Shown here: piece by piece, positions 11,718 to 23,159 of the stretch
How positions within the stretch are numbered: position 1 is the stretch's first letter
Layout: each line of letters opens with the position of its first letter
Assembly: GCA_963575645.1 (NCBI GenBank)
Contig: OY754470.1
Location: 30,486,501-30,550,500 of the forward strand
Source: Xanthostigma xanthostigma
Lineage: Eukaryota; Arthropoda; Insecta; Raphidioptera; Raphidiidae
Direction: 5' to 3'
DNA: 64,000 nucleotides
Program-made: the position numbers and the translations under genes
Notes under the pieces: model-generated
What the model saw: the letters and a program-made list of their open reading frames with translations, nothing else
Databases searched by the model: none
Told to the model about the DNA's origin: nothing

Positions 11718-13330
11718 CTTCAATAACACAGACACAGGACCCTCCCCACCCACTGACACACTTTTACATACGTTTTGAACATTTTTGCTGCCATATACTT
11801 TTGTACCGTCAGCGAAAAAAATAGAAGGAACATTGGCCACAATGTGTGAGAATTAACACACTCAAATCGGTGCCACAACTTTTTCCTGTAATTATATATG
11901 ATGTCGCTGAAAAACGGTTCCTAGTTTAGATGGAGACAGAGCATATTTTTATACAGTCTGTTTTCTATTCTATTCAATAGTATGCGTTTCATTGCGACAC
12001 TTTCGATACATTTTCAATCTCAAGAATCAATTTTTTACTCTATATCCCGCTAAAAGAAGTTTTACTTATGCCGATATTCACCGAACATTATTAAAGATAG
12101 AAGTTACTAATCTTGAACATATTTATTCGTTAGAATAAAATTTACTTTCAATTCACCAAGAAATAGGTATCAGGTAGAAAAGTTAGTTAAAGAATAATAC
12201 ACTGCACTCTACTTCTTGCTCTTTTTGTTGAATACTTTGACGTTCACCCAAAAATCCGACTGATGGCGTTAGTGTAAACGTCAAAAAAAAAGTTTCACCA
12301 AATAATAATATTTTATCCTAACCAAATTGTACACTTCCACTAACTTTAATGTTTTACAACTATATCTACACTTCACAAAAGGTTAATAAACAAGACATAA
12401 ATAAATTAAGAAGAGCAAACTGTAGATATAATACTTCACGTTTATAGGTTAAATATTATTATCTATGTGGCGGCCATTATTATTTTATCAGGCGAATAAA
12501 TATTTGTACCCTCCAAGTAAGACGGAAAAGATCTATACCTGCAGTAAACATAATTATGTTTGGTGAATTGAATTATCGCTATTTATTCGGAGGAATAGCT
12601 ACCTGAAGAACAAATGAACCGAATATACTTACGTTCGGTAAATATGGCCATTAAAAAAATAAGCTAAGAAAAAAGTGTCCATTACACAGTTCTAATGAAA
12701 TAATGTGACAAAAATTTCAGCCGGTCTGTTAATGTACAAAGTTTTAAACGCGCTCATTTAACACCGGTTTAATGAAGAGAATCAGTGCGACAAAACACGT
12801 TGCATGTAACAAGAAGCGGTGGCGATGCTAATCGCCGGGTCGCGTGTTCACACCGCGTCGTACACGCGTCGCCACTTACCCCATATAACTGTTTTATTGT
12901 TGCGAATACAATAAACACACGTCCAAAACTCGATAGCTATTTAACGTGAATGTTTTCATAAAGCTTATTATATAAACATTTGAGATTTTAATTTTGAATT
13001 TAAAATATGGAAAATCTTAACTGTTTTTGTTCACTCAATACAAAGAGCACGTTTGATTTTAATAATTGAATGCTACTATTCAACGATTATTTGCTGGGAA
13101 TCAACTAACGTAGCATGAAACAGTAGTATATGTAATCTATATTGTAATGGAATATTTTATGTGAGAGTTATGACGTGTTGAACATTTGCTTATCAGCGTG
13201 CATTTTAAATCTATAGGTAATATAAATTCGGGAAATTAAAAAAAAAAAATTAAATTTATTTACTACATCACGATTTTATGATAATTAGTTAACTATTCGA
13301 AATTTCCCACGAAACATAAGCCGTGTATTT
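11718..13330. other. No gene seen; one CpG-rich patch
   Basis: 12776-12885 is unusually CpG-rich (GCGGTGGCGATGCT, GGGTCGCGTGTTCACACCGC) and contains a small local inverted repeat. The rest is AT-rich. Confidence 0.45.
12060..12655. repeat. Weak inverted-repeat region
   Basis: ATGCCGATATTCACCGAAC near 12070 resembles the complement of GTTCGGTAAATATGGCCAT near 12635. Further weak pairings occur (GGTGAATTGAA). Probably a decayed MITE. No ORF. Confidence 0.35.
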
Positions 13331-13810
13331 TAGACTGGTCGTTAATTATTAAATTTTTTTCGACGTCCCTTAAAAAACTTCCTTTTGATCTAAGCACAAA
13401 CTTTAAAAAAATATATATAACACAAGCCGCAAACCTAAGTTCATTTTTTGTAAAATCGTTTCTCGAAATTTCTCATAACATCATTTTTTCTGAAATACAA
13501 TTTCGTGTCCGAAATAAAGTATAGAATTTTTTTTATTTTATTGTCTAGTTAATAAAAACTACAGGATTTTGGAACTAAATTAATGTAAACTTATTTTTTA
13601 TGAGCAAATTCATTAATTCCAAGGCTCAAGTAAATGGTTGATAATAATAAAGTATTATTATTAATTTGTTGAATTTCGGTCACTAAAACGTAAAAATAAT
13701 GTTTGTCGCGAGAAATTTCGAAAAAAAAAGTTTTTCTTTGCCTTTGTACATCAAAAGGAAGATTTTTAGGGCGCGTTGAAAAAAAAAAAACATTTTTAAG
13801 GACCAGTCTA
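13331..13810. repeat. Foldback repeat with TAGACTGGTC ends
   Basis: TAGACTGGTC at 13331 and GACCAGTCTA ending 13810. The arms include CTTCCTTTTGAT / ATCAAAAGGAAG. Non-coding. Confidence 0.7.
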
Positions 13811-14400
13811 GTGTACTTAAGCGAAGATGATCTCCAAGCAACTTAATCGCAAAATCGCCTGATAAAACTAGCCACAACACTTGGCAGATTTCAAAGTTTG
13901 CTATTTAAATTGTTTGTAAAATATTTTTTTCTAATATAGCATTGTAACAATGGGTTTGTCTTAACAATGTTAATAGCATACTTTAGCTATAAATATCTAA
14001 TATTTTCGTTGTCTCATAGTTTTTAAAATTGTTAAGTGAATATAAATAATTCGTTTTAAAATGCATGAATGATCGATCAAATTCAAATAAATTAAGACCA
14101 AAGCGTTGAATTGCAATTGATATATATTTTATCAATGCATGTGTCAATGTTCGAACAGACGTAAGCATGACATGTTAACAAACACCTCGTGAGATCGTAT
14201 CATCTGTTACCGAGCCAATAGCCATCCGATAATAGATGAATACATGATATATGCTTGCAGAGCCACCTTAAAATTTATCTATTCTATAATATGTGCATAA
14301 ATTCACCATTGCCACTATCAATTCTATCAAATTTAACTACAATTTGAAATAGTTATTTGGAATCAGTTCTCTCTTTCTCTATTACCTATGATATAAAATT

Positions 14401-15491
14401 CCAGTCAATTGGGCGACGGGACCATTCCAACTTCAAAAATGTTGACATTTGATTATAACAAAGAAAATAAATTTTCTGATATCGCGTGACGTGACGCGGG
14501 TAATGGCTAGTATTCAATATGATATTAACTATTCGTTGCCAAGGTTACCTACATAATATGTTCCACGCCATCTAAAAATTATTCAAAGCATTTCAAATAA
14601 ATAAAATTGTCGACCATTATTTATTTGAAGAGTTCTATTCAGACGTTAATCAAAGATTTTAATCAAAGCATGCCTAACTACTTTATTTCTGACAGATCCA
14701 TAAAACAAAAGAGCGGCTGATTTTTTTTATTTAAAAATATTTTCGAAACTATAAAGTTTAGAAAAAAATGTTTTTAACAAAACTTTCTTGAAAAAATAAA
14801 TAGAATAACAAGCCGTTATGAAAAGTATACCATTATTATATAAAAAACACCGTTTTAACATATGTCTCTTCTGCGCATGCGCCGATTTTCCCCAAAAACA
14901 ATAGGGCTCTTCATATTTGCATACCAAACATCCTTCCAAAATTTGGTTTCAATCCGCTCATCCGTTTGACCTGTATCGTGTTCACAGACAAACAAACAGA
15001 CGCACAGAGTTTTTTCAAAAATATGTTTTTTGGATTCGGGGGACCTCAAATCGGAAAGATATTGTAAAATTTTTGAAAAGTGATTATTGACATATACTAG
15101 AATGGTAAAAAAATTCCAGCCAATTGGGCGGCGGGACCATTCCAGCTTCAAAAATGTCGACATTTGATTATAATAAAGAAAATAAAATTTCTGATATCGT
15201 GTGAGGTGACGCGGGTAATGGCTAGTATTCAATATGATATTTGCTATTCGTTGTCATGGTTACCTACATAATATGTTCCACGTCATGTGAGTAAAAACAA
15301 CGTTATAGCATATATATCCTTTGCGCATGCGCCGATTTTCCTCAAAAACATAAAGGATTTTGACATTTTCATATCAAACATCCTCTCAAAATTTGGTTTC
15401 AATCCGCTCATCCGTTTGACCTGTATCATGTTCACAGACTAACCAACTAACAGACGCACTACCATTCCCCACTTGAGGGTTGGAATGGTAA
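14401..15491 (+). repeat. Two tandem family A repeats
   Basis: Copies at 14401-15110 and 15115-15491. Each starts with CAATTGGGCG.CGGGACCATTCCA and runs through GGTTTCAATCCGCTCATCCG and TTCACAGAC. The second ends GGTTGGAATGGTA, the complement of the starting ACCATTCCAAC, so the family has short inverted ends. Confidence 0.8.
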
Positions 15492-17294
15492 TAGGTTTAT
15501 AGAAATAAACGCATGGGGCATTTAAAAAGTCTGCGTGGGTAACTGTTTGACCCGCGGGTCATATGTTCGTTATCACTGAACTATAGATGCTCTCCCATTC
15601 CAATGCTAAGGGACTTTTCGTTATTCTTCAAACTTTCAAGCAGGAAAATAAGAAAGTATATATTTGACCTTAAGACGGGTCTGCAATAGAGACTGCAATG
15701 CATGCACAGTGCACTCCGTTGCAAAACATTCAACTCAAATTAATCTATTACAAATTACATCATTAAGGACTTCGGTCATGATCAAAAAGTTATATTATAG
15801 CCACACGGTGAACTCGTTTCGTGTTGCAGCTGAGAAGTTCTCCACGAACTGTCAGTAAGGGGAGACAAAACACGTACCAAACTAATGCTGAGTCAAGAAA
15901 TATTACCTGCATGTTCCAATAGCAGTTATACACCTTTATTTTATTTCACTGTTTTTTTCGGAAAATGTCAATTAAATTCTTGATGAGGTAGTAATAATTC
16001 ATCAGAATTTTTATTTCCTTAAAATTAAATCGCTAATTGTTCTAAAACAGCATTTTTAATTTCAATTTTGAAATTCCGCGCGAATATTAGAAAATTAACA
16101 CAAGCAGACACGCTGTTTTAAAGAAATCTTTGCTTCGTTTACTGCAATAGTGACGTCACCATTATGGCGGCTACCGTTCCGTATCATGTGACATAGACTA
16201 AACATCTCAGTAATCTACTAATCTTGTAAAATGTAATATGTTACGTAAGCTCAACATGGTTGAGAGGTCGGAAAAATCTGACCAATCTCATTTAAATGGA
16301 TGGGAGTCAATAAAAACTTTTTAATTCAGAGAATATACAATACTATAAAAGAAAATATTTTTGTAGTACGTAAAAACGTCAGTATAAACGCTTAAGTATT
16401 TAGTGGTACGAAGCAAAATACATGAACATATAAATAAATTTTATTCTTTAAAAATTATAGGCTAAATCTCACGTGAGCGTATATCAAATATCATTAAGGG
16501 GGAGGGTTCCTAATTTAAGAAAAAAAAAACACCACACGTAATAAATGGACGTCCCATTTTTAAAACTCAAAAAATGCTTTAATCTTGTATTTTTACGAAT
16601 AAAACTAATTTTTGAATTTCTCAATGCACGGATCATCGTATTTATATTATTTCAAAATTAAATTCTCATAGTGTAAAATACCCTATTGCAAACACCTAAC
16701 TACATTACATATATCCCAGACGCAATTAATTATTAAAGTTATTAGTTCAATCTACTTTTTTGTAAAAGTGAATTCTTCCAGCGATAACAGGAACGTTACA
16801 GATTACCCGCAAGTTCTTGTAATGGGTTGATTATGAACAACGATTAGTCTCTTAACATTTTTATAGACGTATGCAAAATCAATAAAATACGGGATAAAAG
16901 TCTATAACCGTGATAATAACTTCAAAATGACACACAGCACAGCATAAAAATAGGTAGTTTACAGACTAAGTGACGTCACGCTGGAATCCAACATGGCGAA
17001 CAGCGTTTTAGACTTTTGAATAACAGATTAAAAAATACCATTCTTAAAATTGAATTGTAAAATTTGTAGTGCATTATTATGAATAGAAATCAACATATTT
17101 TCTCGTTTGCTTTTTACAAAATCTATCAAGTATATGTATCATTAGATTTTTTCTTACATGGTGCAAAATATCCTATTGCGGGAAGAAGGGAACAGGTTTA
17201 GTTTTAGAGAAGTGGATCGTGCACACTGTACTATTAAAGTTCCCATATTTTAATAATATTATAACAATACCTTCTTGTTTTAATTTTTTTCTAG
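15492..17294. other. No gene seen
   Basis: Two GTGACGTCAC-like motifs with nearby ATGGCG (16150, 16972) recall the 115-bp unit of family B. Loose direct repeats occur around 16675 and 17160 (CCTATTGC). Confidence 0.45.
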
Positions 17295-17459
17295 ATCTGA
17301 ATCGGAAACGGTGTACATTCTCCCCGTCGCACCGTGACACAGCTGATGGCTGCGCCTCTTCGCAGCAGCCCGGGGACATTTTAGCGCATCTGCAGCATTC
17401 CCATTGAGTCATGTATCCATCCATACACACACACATACACACATCGTGTCTCCTGGTGG
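17295..17459 (+). other. Possible exon of an unidentified transcript
   Basis: A GC- and CpG-richer island in AT-rich DNA. It is preceded by a polypyrimidine tract and TTTTTTTCTAG and followed by GTGAGTT. All three plus frames contain stops. The longest ends at TGA 17405-17407 and would suit a terminal coding exon (RDTADGCASSQQPGDILAHL) or UTR. The minus strand is open across it. I do not recognise the product. Confidence 0.25.
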
Positions 17460-17797
17460 GTGAGTTAATATGTAGGAGAGTGCAATGTGTATAGTACCTA
17501 TCAAAGTACTGACTGTGTTGTGCCGAGCCCGATATGTGTGTGTATTGCTGATGTTGGGATCACGGCACGGGATTACGCCTTTACTGATGAATTAGCGCCC
17601 TGCGTCTACTCTACCATACATGCCTCGGCTTCCACCGAACAGCTTCCATTCACCCTATCGTCGCGTCACAAGCTGAAGAAAAACAGTAATATCTGAAATA
17701 TTGGTTCTAAATAATTTTCCATTTGTTCATGATTCAAGATTAGTAAATTTATTGATAGCTTTTCTCTAATTCGTGCACCGAATAGGTAATATTTTTT

Positions 17798-18192
17798 ATT
17801 CAACTCATGCGCGTTATTCATGTTTTATCATGCCTAAAAACCGAACCCTAAATAGCCACTTACCGACTGGTGACAATTACCTACTTGTCATAACTCAATG
17901 AAGATTCCTACTAGCTCGGCCATTGTGGAGTAATGAAAATAAACGTAACTATTTTCTGAGTCGTAACTAAATAGTAGGTAACAGCAACTCCGTTGTTACC
18001 CATTGAGGCTAAAATTGAGAGGCCGAATGTTTTCGACATAGAGTTTATTCATAACCGGCTAACCTCAAACCAAAACATTGAATCGTGCTGTTTGGTGCTG
18101 TTAGTATTGACAGTTTTTTTTTAAAGAAATAAATAGATATTTACAACATCTTATTATAATTAAAACATGAATAACGCGCAATTGTTGAATAA
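17798..18192. repeat. Inverted repeat with ATGCGCGTTATTCATG
   Basis: ATTCAACTCATGCGCGTTAT near 17798 is mirrored by AACATGAATAACGCGCAATT near 18165. The remaining interior is not paired. Probably a decayed MITE. Confidence 0.5.
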
Positions 18193-18418
18193 AATTATGG
18201 GCGCAACTTGTAGGCTAAGTCATGACCTGTCAGCGCGATGAATGACTTAGACTACCAGTTACGCCAATAACTATTAAACTTTTAGGTCGTTCTTCCACCA
18301 GCATTACGTGACTATGCTGTCACATCCTTTCAAGGTTTCTGTAATAGCGGCTCGCGGGTCAGATCCGCTTCTCGAAGTTATACTTTCTACATAATACGAA
18401 GGCATTTCTCAGTAGTCA

Positions 18419-18550
18419 TTAATTTTGCAAGACCCGTATTTAAAGGTGTTGTAGCCCTGGGGTAACGAAGAACTGGTAGTCTCCACTTCTTAACGTTGCC
18501 CCAGGGCTTCCGCATCTTCAAATACGGGTCTGATGGTCTTGCAAAATTAA
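18419..18550. repeat. Hairpin element adjacent to the retrotransposon
   Basis: TTAATTTTGCAAGAC at 18419 pairs with GTCTTGCAAAATTAA ending 18550. Inner ACCCGTATTT and GCCCTGGGG are also mirrored. The LTR element landed at or just beyond its right end. Confidence 0.75.
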
Positions 18551-18553
18551 GGC

Positions 18554-19045
18554 TGTAACATATACAACTTTTGTATTATGTTAACATATATAATATTTAA
18601 AATTTCAATATAAAACCTTTGTCAAAATAATTTAAAATCGAGAATCATCGTTGGTGATTACTTAACGTTCAATAATTAATTATTAGTTAACTGATTTCAT
18701 TTGCGACCTTGTCAAGGTCTTAACAAAATTCCAAATTTTTAATTGTACTAAAATACTTTTGGCAGTTCTTTCTCATATTTCAAACTAAAAACATCTTGTA
18801 CCATTATTTGGATATCAGAAATTATTCATTATTAAACTATTAATTTATTCTGATATATTTCCAATATAAATGGCTTCACAAGATACATTACAATAATAAA
18901 AGCATTCTGGCATCTAGAACTAAACGATTTATATTTAAATAATTTTAATAATAACTTATAACCTTGCATCTTAAATAAAACAATAAATAATATAAAGTAA
19001 CATAATTTCTTTACAACTAACGTCATAACAAAACAAAACGTTACA
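18554..19045 (+). repeat. 5' LTR (492 bp)
   Basis: Direct copy of 23241-23738, bounded by TGTAAC and GTTACA. Relative to the 3' copy it has one C/T difference near the middle and lacks six bases just before CCTTGCATC. It is AT-rich and contains TATA-like and AATAAA strings, so a promoter and poly-A site are plausible, but I cannot place the transcription start. Confidence 0.95.
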
Positions 19046-19046
19046 T

Positions 19047-19064
19047 TGGGGGCTCGTCCGGGAT
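19047..19064 (+). other. Primer-binding site, tRNA-Pro type
   Basis: The 18-base string TGGGGGCTCGTCCGGGAT starts two bases after the 5' LTR. It is complementary to the 3' end of eukaryotic tRNA-Pro (…CGAGCCCCCA), the same class of site that murine gammaretroviruses use. The tRNA assignment rests on remembered tRNA sequence. Confidence 0.88.
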
Positions 19065-19125
19065 TTCAAAACAACAAAAGAAGAAACTTAGTTACTACAA
19101 AAGAAGACAAAAACAGAAATTCAAA

Positions 19126-19992
19126 ATGCCGATGAATACGCGATCCAATACAGAAAAGGAAGATATCTTTCATTCGCCTAAGAACAAATCAGAAGATATG
19201 ATTCAAGCTTCAGTTGAAGAGCAAACTAATCCAAGTTCCGTTGCGTCGACAAGTCACAATGTTACGCAAGACACCAAAGGATTATCACCACTATACCAAG
19301 CCGCTAGCGTTCAATTAGAATTACTAGGCCAACTAACCGACAAAATAAATTCTTTGAAATTACGTCCACATGAAGATTCCATTGAACACAGATATATATC
19401 ATCAATGCTGTCAAATGTACCGATTACCGATGGACAGGATGCTTCCAAATTACTAGTATTCATTGTAGAAATACAAAAAATCTTAGACCTTCAATTTACT
19501 TCAGAAAAGTTTCTCATCAGCGAAATTCTACTTCGTACTACAGGACAACTGCAAATTTGGTGGTCTAAAGCTTCAAAAGAAAACAAGTTTTTATGGAATG
19601 ATCTAAAACAAAATTTAGTTGAAGAATTTCTTCCTCCAATGGTTCGAAATCGATTAATTAACACCGAAGTTCGACGTTTACAGAAACCTGGAGAAACTCT
19701 GCTAGATTTTGCCGAAGATATTCTTTCTAAATCTAAAGCTCTGTTATGTAACATTTCAAACGAGGAGCTGCTAGTTCATATTTGGGACAGCGCAAACTAT
19801 TCAACATTGCAACAGATCTCAACGTTACCTATACCAAAATCCTTTAGAGAACTGAGAATTCTTTATAGAAGCCTAGACGAAACTACAAAGAGGATAGAAG
19901 GAGCAAAAAGAAGAGAATGTCAGCTCACACAACAAGAAACAAATACTACCACAAGTTTCGACAAATCCAAATCTAAAAATCCAAAAAACTAA
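19126..19992 (+). CDS. gag: Gag-like capsid polyprotein of the LTR retrotransposon
   Basis: A 288-residue ORF 62 bases after the primer site. The middle (about residues 110-230) has the gypsy-type capsid pattern: LQIWWSKA, a K/L-rich helix, EFLPP, LQKPGETLLDFAEDI, then an acidic helix. No CCHC zinc knuckle is present, so RNA binding may rely on the basic C-terminal tail (KSKSKNPKN). The last sense codons AAA AAC precede the TAA stop and form a slippery heptamer, so a fraction of ribosomes should enter the pol frame. The start is the first ATG after the leader, and no competing upstream ATG in frame was seen. Confidence 0.88.
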   Translation: MPMNTRSNTEKEDIFHSPKNKSEDMIQASVEEQTNPSSVASTSHNVTQDTKGLSPLYQAASVQLELLGQLTDKINSLKLRPHEDSIEHRYISSMLSNVPITDGQDASKLLVFIVEIQKILDLQFTSEKFLISEILLRTTGQLQIWWSKASKENKFLWNDLKQNLVEEFLPPMVRNRLINTEVRRLQKPGETLLDFAEDILSKSKALLCNISNEELLVHIWDSANYSTLQQISTLPIPKSFRELRILYRSLDETTKRIEGAKRRECQLTQQETNTTTSFDKSKSKNPKN

Positions 19993-20039
19993 ACAGCAAG
20001 GTCCTATCATTACCAAGATCGGACCTTTGTTCAAATCTT
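19983..20039 (+). promoter_or_regulatory. Programmed -1 ribosomal frameshift cassette
   Basis: Heptamer A AAA AAC at 19983-19989, split as gag reads it, is followed directly by the gag TAA. After an 8-base spacer, AAGGTCC (19998-20004) pairs perfectly with GGACCTT (20021-20027). Loop bases AAGAT (20015-20019) can pair with ATCTT (20035-20039), which would make an H-type pseudoknot. The pol frame is open from 19977, so a -1 slip gives a continuous Gag-Pol reading frame. The heptamer and stem are read directly. The pseudoknot and its activity are inferred. Confidence 0.85.
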
Positions 20040-20063
20040 TCAAGAAAATGTAAGCTACGGTCA

Positions 20064-23000
20064 ATGGATAATACTCTTCCCTTTATCAACATTTCAATTG
20101 GTAAAATAAATTTCAAATGTCTGATCGATACAGGAGCAACTTCAAATTTTATCAGTAATGATTCCAAAAATAAAATTAAGAAAACTAGAGGTTTGCGTGT
20201 CTATAAAGTTCATCAAAAAGTACGCTGCGCTAATGGATCATTTGTGAAGATCAATAAAATTTTAGAAGTCTTTGTCAAAATTTCAAATTTAAATTGGAAA
20301 CTCAAATTCCTTGTTGTACCAAACTTACCTGTATCCATCATCCTAGGTAACGACAGTTTAATCAGCATGCAAGCACTTCTTAATTTATCTTCTAAATATA
20401 TATCTTTTCCATTTTCCAATGAACTTATTCCCATAGAATTATTATCATGTAACAAAACAATCCAATCAAATTACATCGTGGATCAACCCATAAATCTGAA
20501 GAAATGCGAAGAAGAAAAACTTCAACAATTATATGAAAAATACAGCGACGTTCTAACAGAAAAAATCGGTCACGCTAAGAACTATCAGATGTCAATACAA
20601 CTAAAGGATAAAATTCCTATACGAAAATCGCCATATCCTCTTTCTCCGCCAAAAGCCGCTGAAATGCAAAATTATTTAGAAGTTTTACTGAAACAAGGAG
20701 TAATTGAAAAATGTATTTCACCATACGCCTCTCCAGCATTCATTGTGAAGAAAAAGGACAAATCGCCACGACTTGTAGTTGACTATCGACAAGTAAATCA
20801 GCATATTGTGTTCGATCCGTATCCATCACCTAGAATAGAAGAAATATTTCAATGTTTAAATGGTTCAAAAATATTTTCGTCAATAGATCTTACCTCAGCC
20901 TTTTTCCAAGTTCCTTTATCTGAAGATTCGAAGAATATTACCTCATTTGTTGTTCCTTCAGGACAATTCCGATTCACTCACGCACCTCAAGGCCTATCCG
21001 TTAGTCCACAACTTCTTAACAGAATCATTGTAGACATTTTTGGAGATTTAAAATACAAATTTTGCCTGCCATATCTGGATGATTTGCTAATCCATAGCGC
21101 AACACTAGAAGAACATTTAATTCAACTAGAAGAAGTTTTATCAAGATTAAGAAAAGCTGGTCTCACCGCAAATCCACAGAAATCTGTTTTCTGCAGAAGC
21201 AGACTTAAATTTTTGGGACACATCGTCAGTGAATCTGGATTACAACTGGATCCTGATAAAGTTCGAGCAATTAATGAAATGTCTCCACCTCGAAACATTA
21301 AACAATTACGATCATTTATTGGACTTGCGTCATACTTTAATAAATTTATTCAAAATTTCGCCGAAATCTGCACACCGTTGAACAATCTGAAAAAGAAGGG
21401 AGTAAGATTTAAGTTTGGCGAAAAGGAAATTGAAAGTTTCAATAAAATCAAGGAAAAATTGATGAATACTCCAATTTTACGTTATCCGGATTTTAACAAA
21501 GAATTTTTGCTTCGTTGCGATAGCTCAGATGTTGCTTTAGGAGCTACCTTAATGCAATGTCATGGCAACCAGTGGCTTCCAGTCGCCTATGCTTCACGCA
21601 AACTTACTGAAACCGAAAGAAGATACATAATTTATGAACGTGAATGTTTGGCTTTGGTTTGGAGTGTTCAAAAATTTAAAGATTACCTCATGCCGAAACG
21701 ATTTCGTGTTGAAACTGACAACGCTGCTCTCAGCTGGTTAATGAAAACTCCCAGATCATTCGGAAAAACCGCACGCTGGATTTTAACTCTTTCACACTTT
21801 GATTTTGATATTGTCCATATTGGTGGAGCGATGAACAACATTGCGGACTGCCTGTCTAGATTATACACTGATGAAAATGATGATTATGAAGAAAACTCAA
21901 ACAATCAACCTATTGGATCGTTAAATATACTTACCGAAGTTCCTGAAGCTTTCCAGTCACTAAAGAAGCTACAAGACGCCGACTCCTTTTGTCAAGGCAT
22001 CGCACAACGAATAAACGCTGGTCACGATGTTAAAGACTTTGACATTAGGAACGGTATCATAGTCAAACTAGTCGGAAAGTTTCATCATCGCCGGATTTAT
22101 GTACCTGAAAATATGAGAAAGATGATTTTATACTATCATCACGATATGATTTTAAATGCTCACAATGGAGTAACAAAAACTTACCGTCAAATAGCTAAGA
22201 GATATTACTGGCCGAAATTATATCAAGATGTTCTTCAATACGTTAGATCGTGTCAATTATGCCAACAAAACAAGCCTTCACAAGCACAAAAAGGAGCTCC
22301 CATGGCATCTGTGGTTCCACGCAAGGTGTGGGAAGCTGTTCACGTCGACTATTTGGGTCCCATGTCTGTAAGTTCCAACAGGAATAGATATTGTTTGGTT
22401 TTAATAGACTCGTATAGTAAATGGGTCGAAATAATTCCTACTGCAAGATGTACTGCTTACGTCACGGTGAAGAAACTTGAAGAAATTTGGCACAGATATG
22501 GTCCTCCACAACGTGTCGTCACCGATAACGCAAAAAATTTCACCTCCAAAGAATTTAAAGATATGTGTTTGCGTTGGGGCTGCAAACATACCACTACATC
22601 TCCATACAATCCAAAAGCAAACAACGCAGAACGCGTAAATAAAGTAATTGTTAGCAGTTTGGCAATATTAATTAAACAATACAGCGAAAAACATAAAAAA
22701 TGGGATAACTTCGTTAAATCTGCCTGTTTTTCATATAACAATTCTGTTTGTGAAACTACGAATGTTACGCCTGCTTCCTTATTTTTAAAACGAGAGCTTT
22801 GTTTGCCGCTGGATCATTTGTGGAACGTCAATGAAATAATATCGTCGGTCAAGGTGCCATCAAAAGAAAAGGTTCAACGATTTATTCAACATTCGTTAGA
22901 ACGGAGAAGACATTATCACAATCTTCGACGTCCTGACAATCACCCATTTAAGGTTGGATCCTTGGTTCTTCAAAAACTTATGAGAGTATCGGTTCCTGGC

Positions 23001-23159
23001 GTTACCAGTAAAAAATTTCTTCCACGGTGGTCACCTGTAAGAAGAATTCTGCGCTTTACTTCTCCTGTTTCCTGCGTCGTACGTGATGACAACACTGGGA
23101 AAACATTTCGAGCACATATTGACAACTTAAAGGTTTTTCATCCCAGAAGAAACATTTGA
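20064..23159 (+). CDS. pol: Pol polyprotein: protease, reverse transcriptase, RNase H, integrase
   Basis: 1031 residues from the first ATG of the frame. The frame is open from 19977, so the product is probably made as a Gag-Pol fusion and the ATG may not be used. Domains in order: retropepsin with LIDTGAT (D22); reverse transcriptase with LVVDYRQVNQ and the YLDD box (about 337-340); RNase H with LRCDSSDVALGATL and ETDNAALSW; integrase with an HHCC zinc finger (H692/693, H700, C730, C733) and catalytic D762, D821, E856. The C-terminal region after about 950 is basic. No stop or frame break is visible. It copies the element RNA into DNA and inserts it. Confidence 0.95.
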   Translation: MDNTLPFINISIGKINFKCLIDTGATSNFISNDSKNKIKKTRGLRVYKVHQKVRCANGSFVKINKILEVFVKISNLNWKLKFLVVPNLPVSIILGNDSLISMQALLNLSSKYISFPFSNELIPIELLSCNKTIQSNYIVDQPINLKKCEEEKLQQLYEKYSDVLTEKIGHAKNYQMSIQLKDKIPIRKSPYPLSPPKAAEMQNYLEVLLKQGVIEKCISPYASPAFIVKKKDKSPRLVVDYRQVNQHIVFDPYPSPRIEEIFQCLNGSKIFSSIDLTSAFFQVPLSEDSKNITSFVVPSGQFRFTHAPQGLSVSPQLLNRIIVDIFGDLKYKFCLPYLDDLLIHSATLEEHLIQLEEVLSRLRKAGLTANPQKSVFCRSRLKFLGHIVSESGLQLDPDKVRAINEMSPPRNIKQLRSFIGLASYFNKFIQNFAEICTPLNNLKKKGVRFKFGEKEIESFNKIKEKLMNTPILRYPDFNKEFLLRCDSSDVALGATLMQCHGNQWLPVAYASRKLTETERRYIIYERECLALVWSVQKFKDYLMPKRFRVETDNAALSWLMKTPRSFGKTARWILTLSHFDFDIVHIGGAMNNIADCLSRLYTDENDDYEENSNNQPIGSLNILTEVPEAFQSLKKLQDADSFCQGIAQRINAGHDVKDFDIRNGIIVKLVGKFHHRRIYVPENMRKMILYYHHDMILNAHNGVTKTYRQIAKRYYWPKLYQDVLQYVRSCQLCQQNKPSQAQKGAPMASVVPRKVWEAVHVDYLGPMSVSSNRNRYCLVLIDSYSKWVEIIPTARCTAYVTVKKLEEIWHRYGPPQRVVTDNAKNFTSKEFKDMCLRWGCKHTTTSPYNPKANNAERVNKVIVSSLAILIKQYSEKHKKWDNFVKSACFSYNNSVCETTNVTPASLFLKRELCLPLDHLWNVNEIISSVKVPSKEKVQRFIQHSLERRRHYHNLRRPDNHPFKVGSLVLQKLMRVSVPGVTSKKFLPRWSPVRRILRFTSPVSCVVRDDNTGKTFRAHIDNLKVFHPRRNI

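Noticed and set aside
14855-15232. 125-residue minus ORF
   Set aside because: Lies across the junction of two family A repeats, so it is repeat sequence.
18832-19026. Matching 64-66 residue minus ORFs in both LTRs (18832-19026, 23519-23719)
   Set aside because: They appear twice only because the LTR is duplicated. Composition is AT-driven and no protein features are seen.
19491-19754. Minus-strand ORFs within gag and pol (19491-19754, 20213-20455, 22457-22741)
   Set aside because: Shadows of the gag and pol reading frames, with no motifs of their own.
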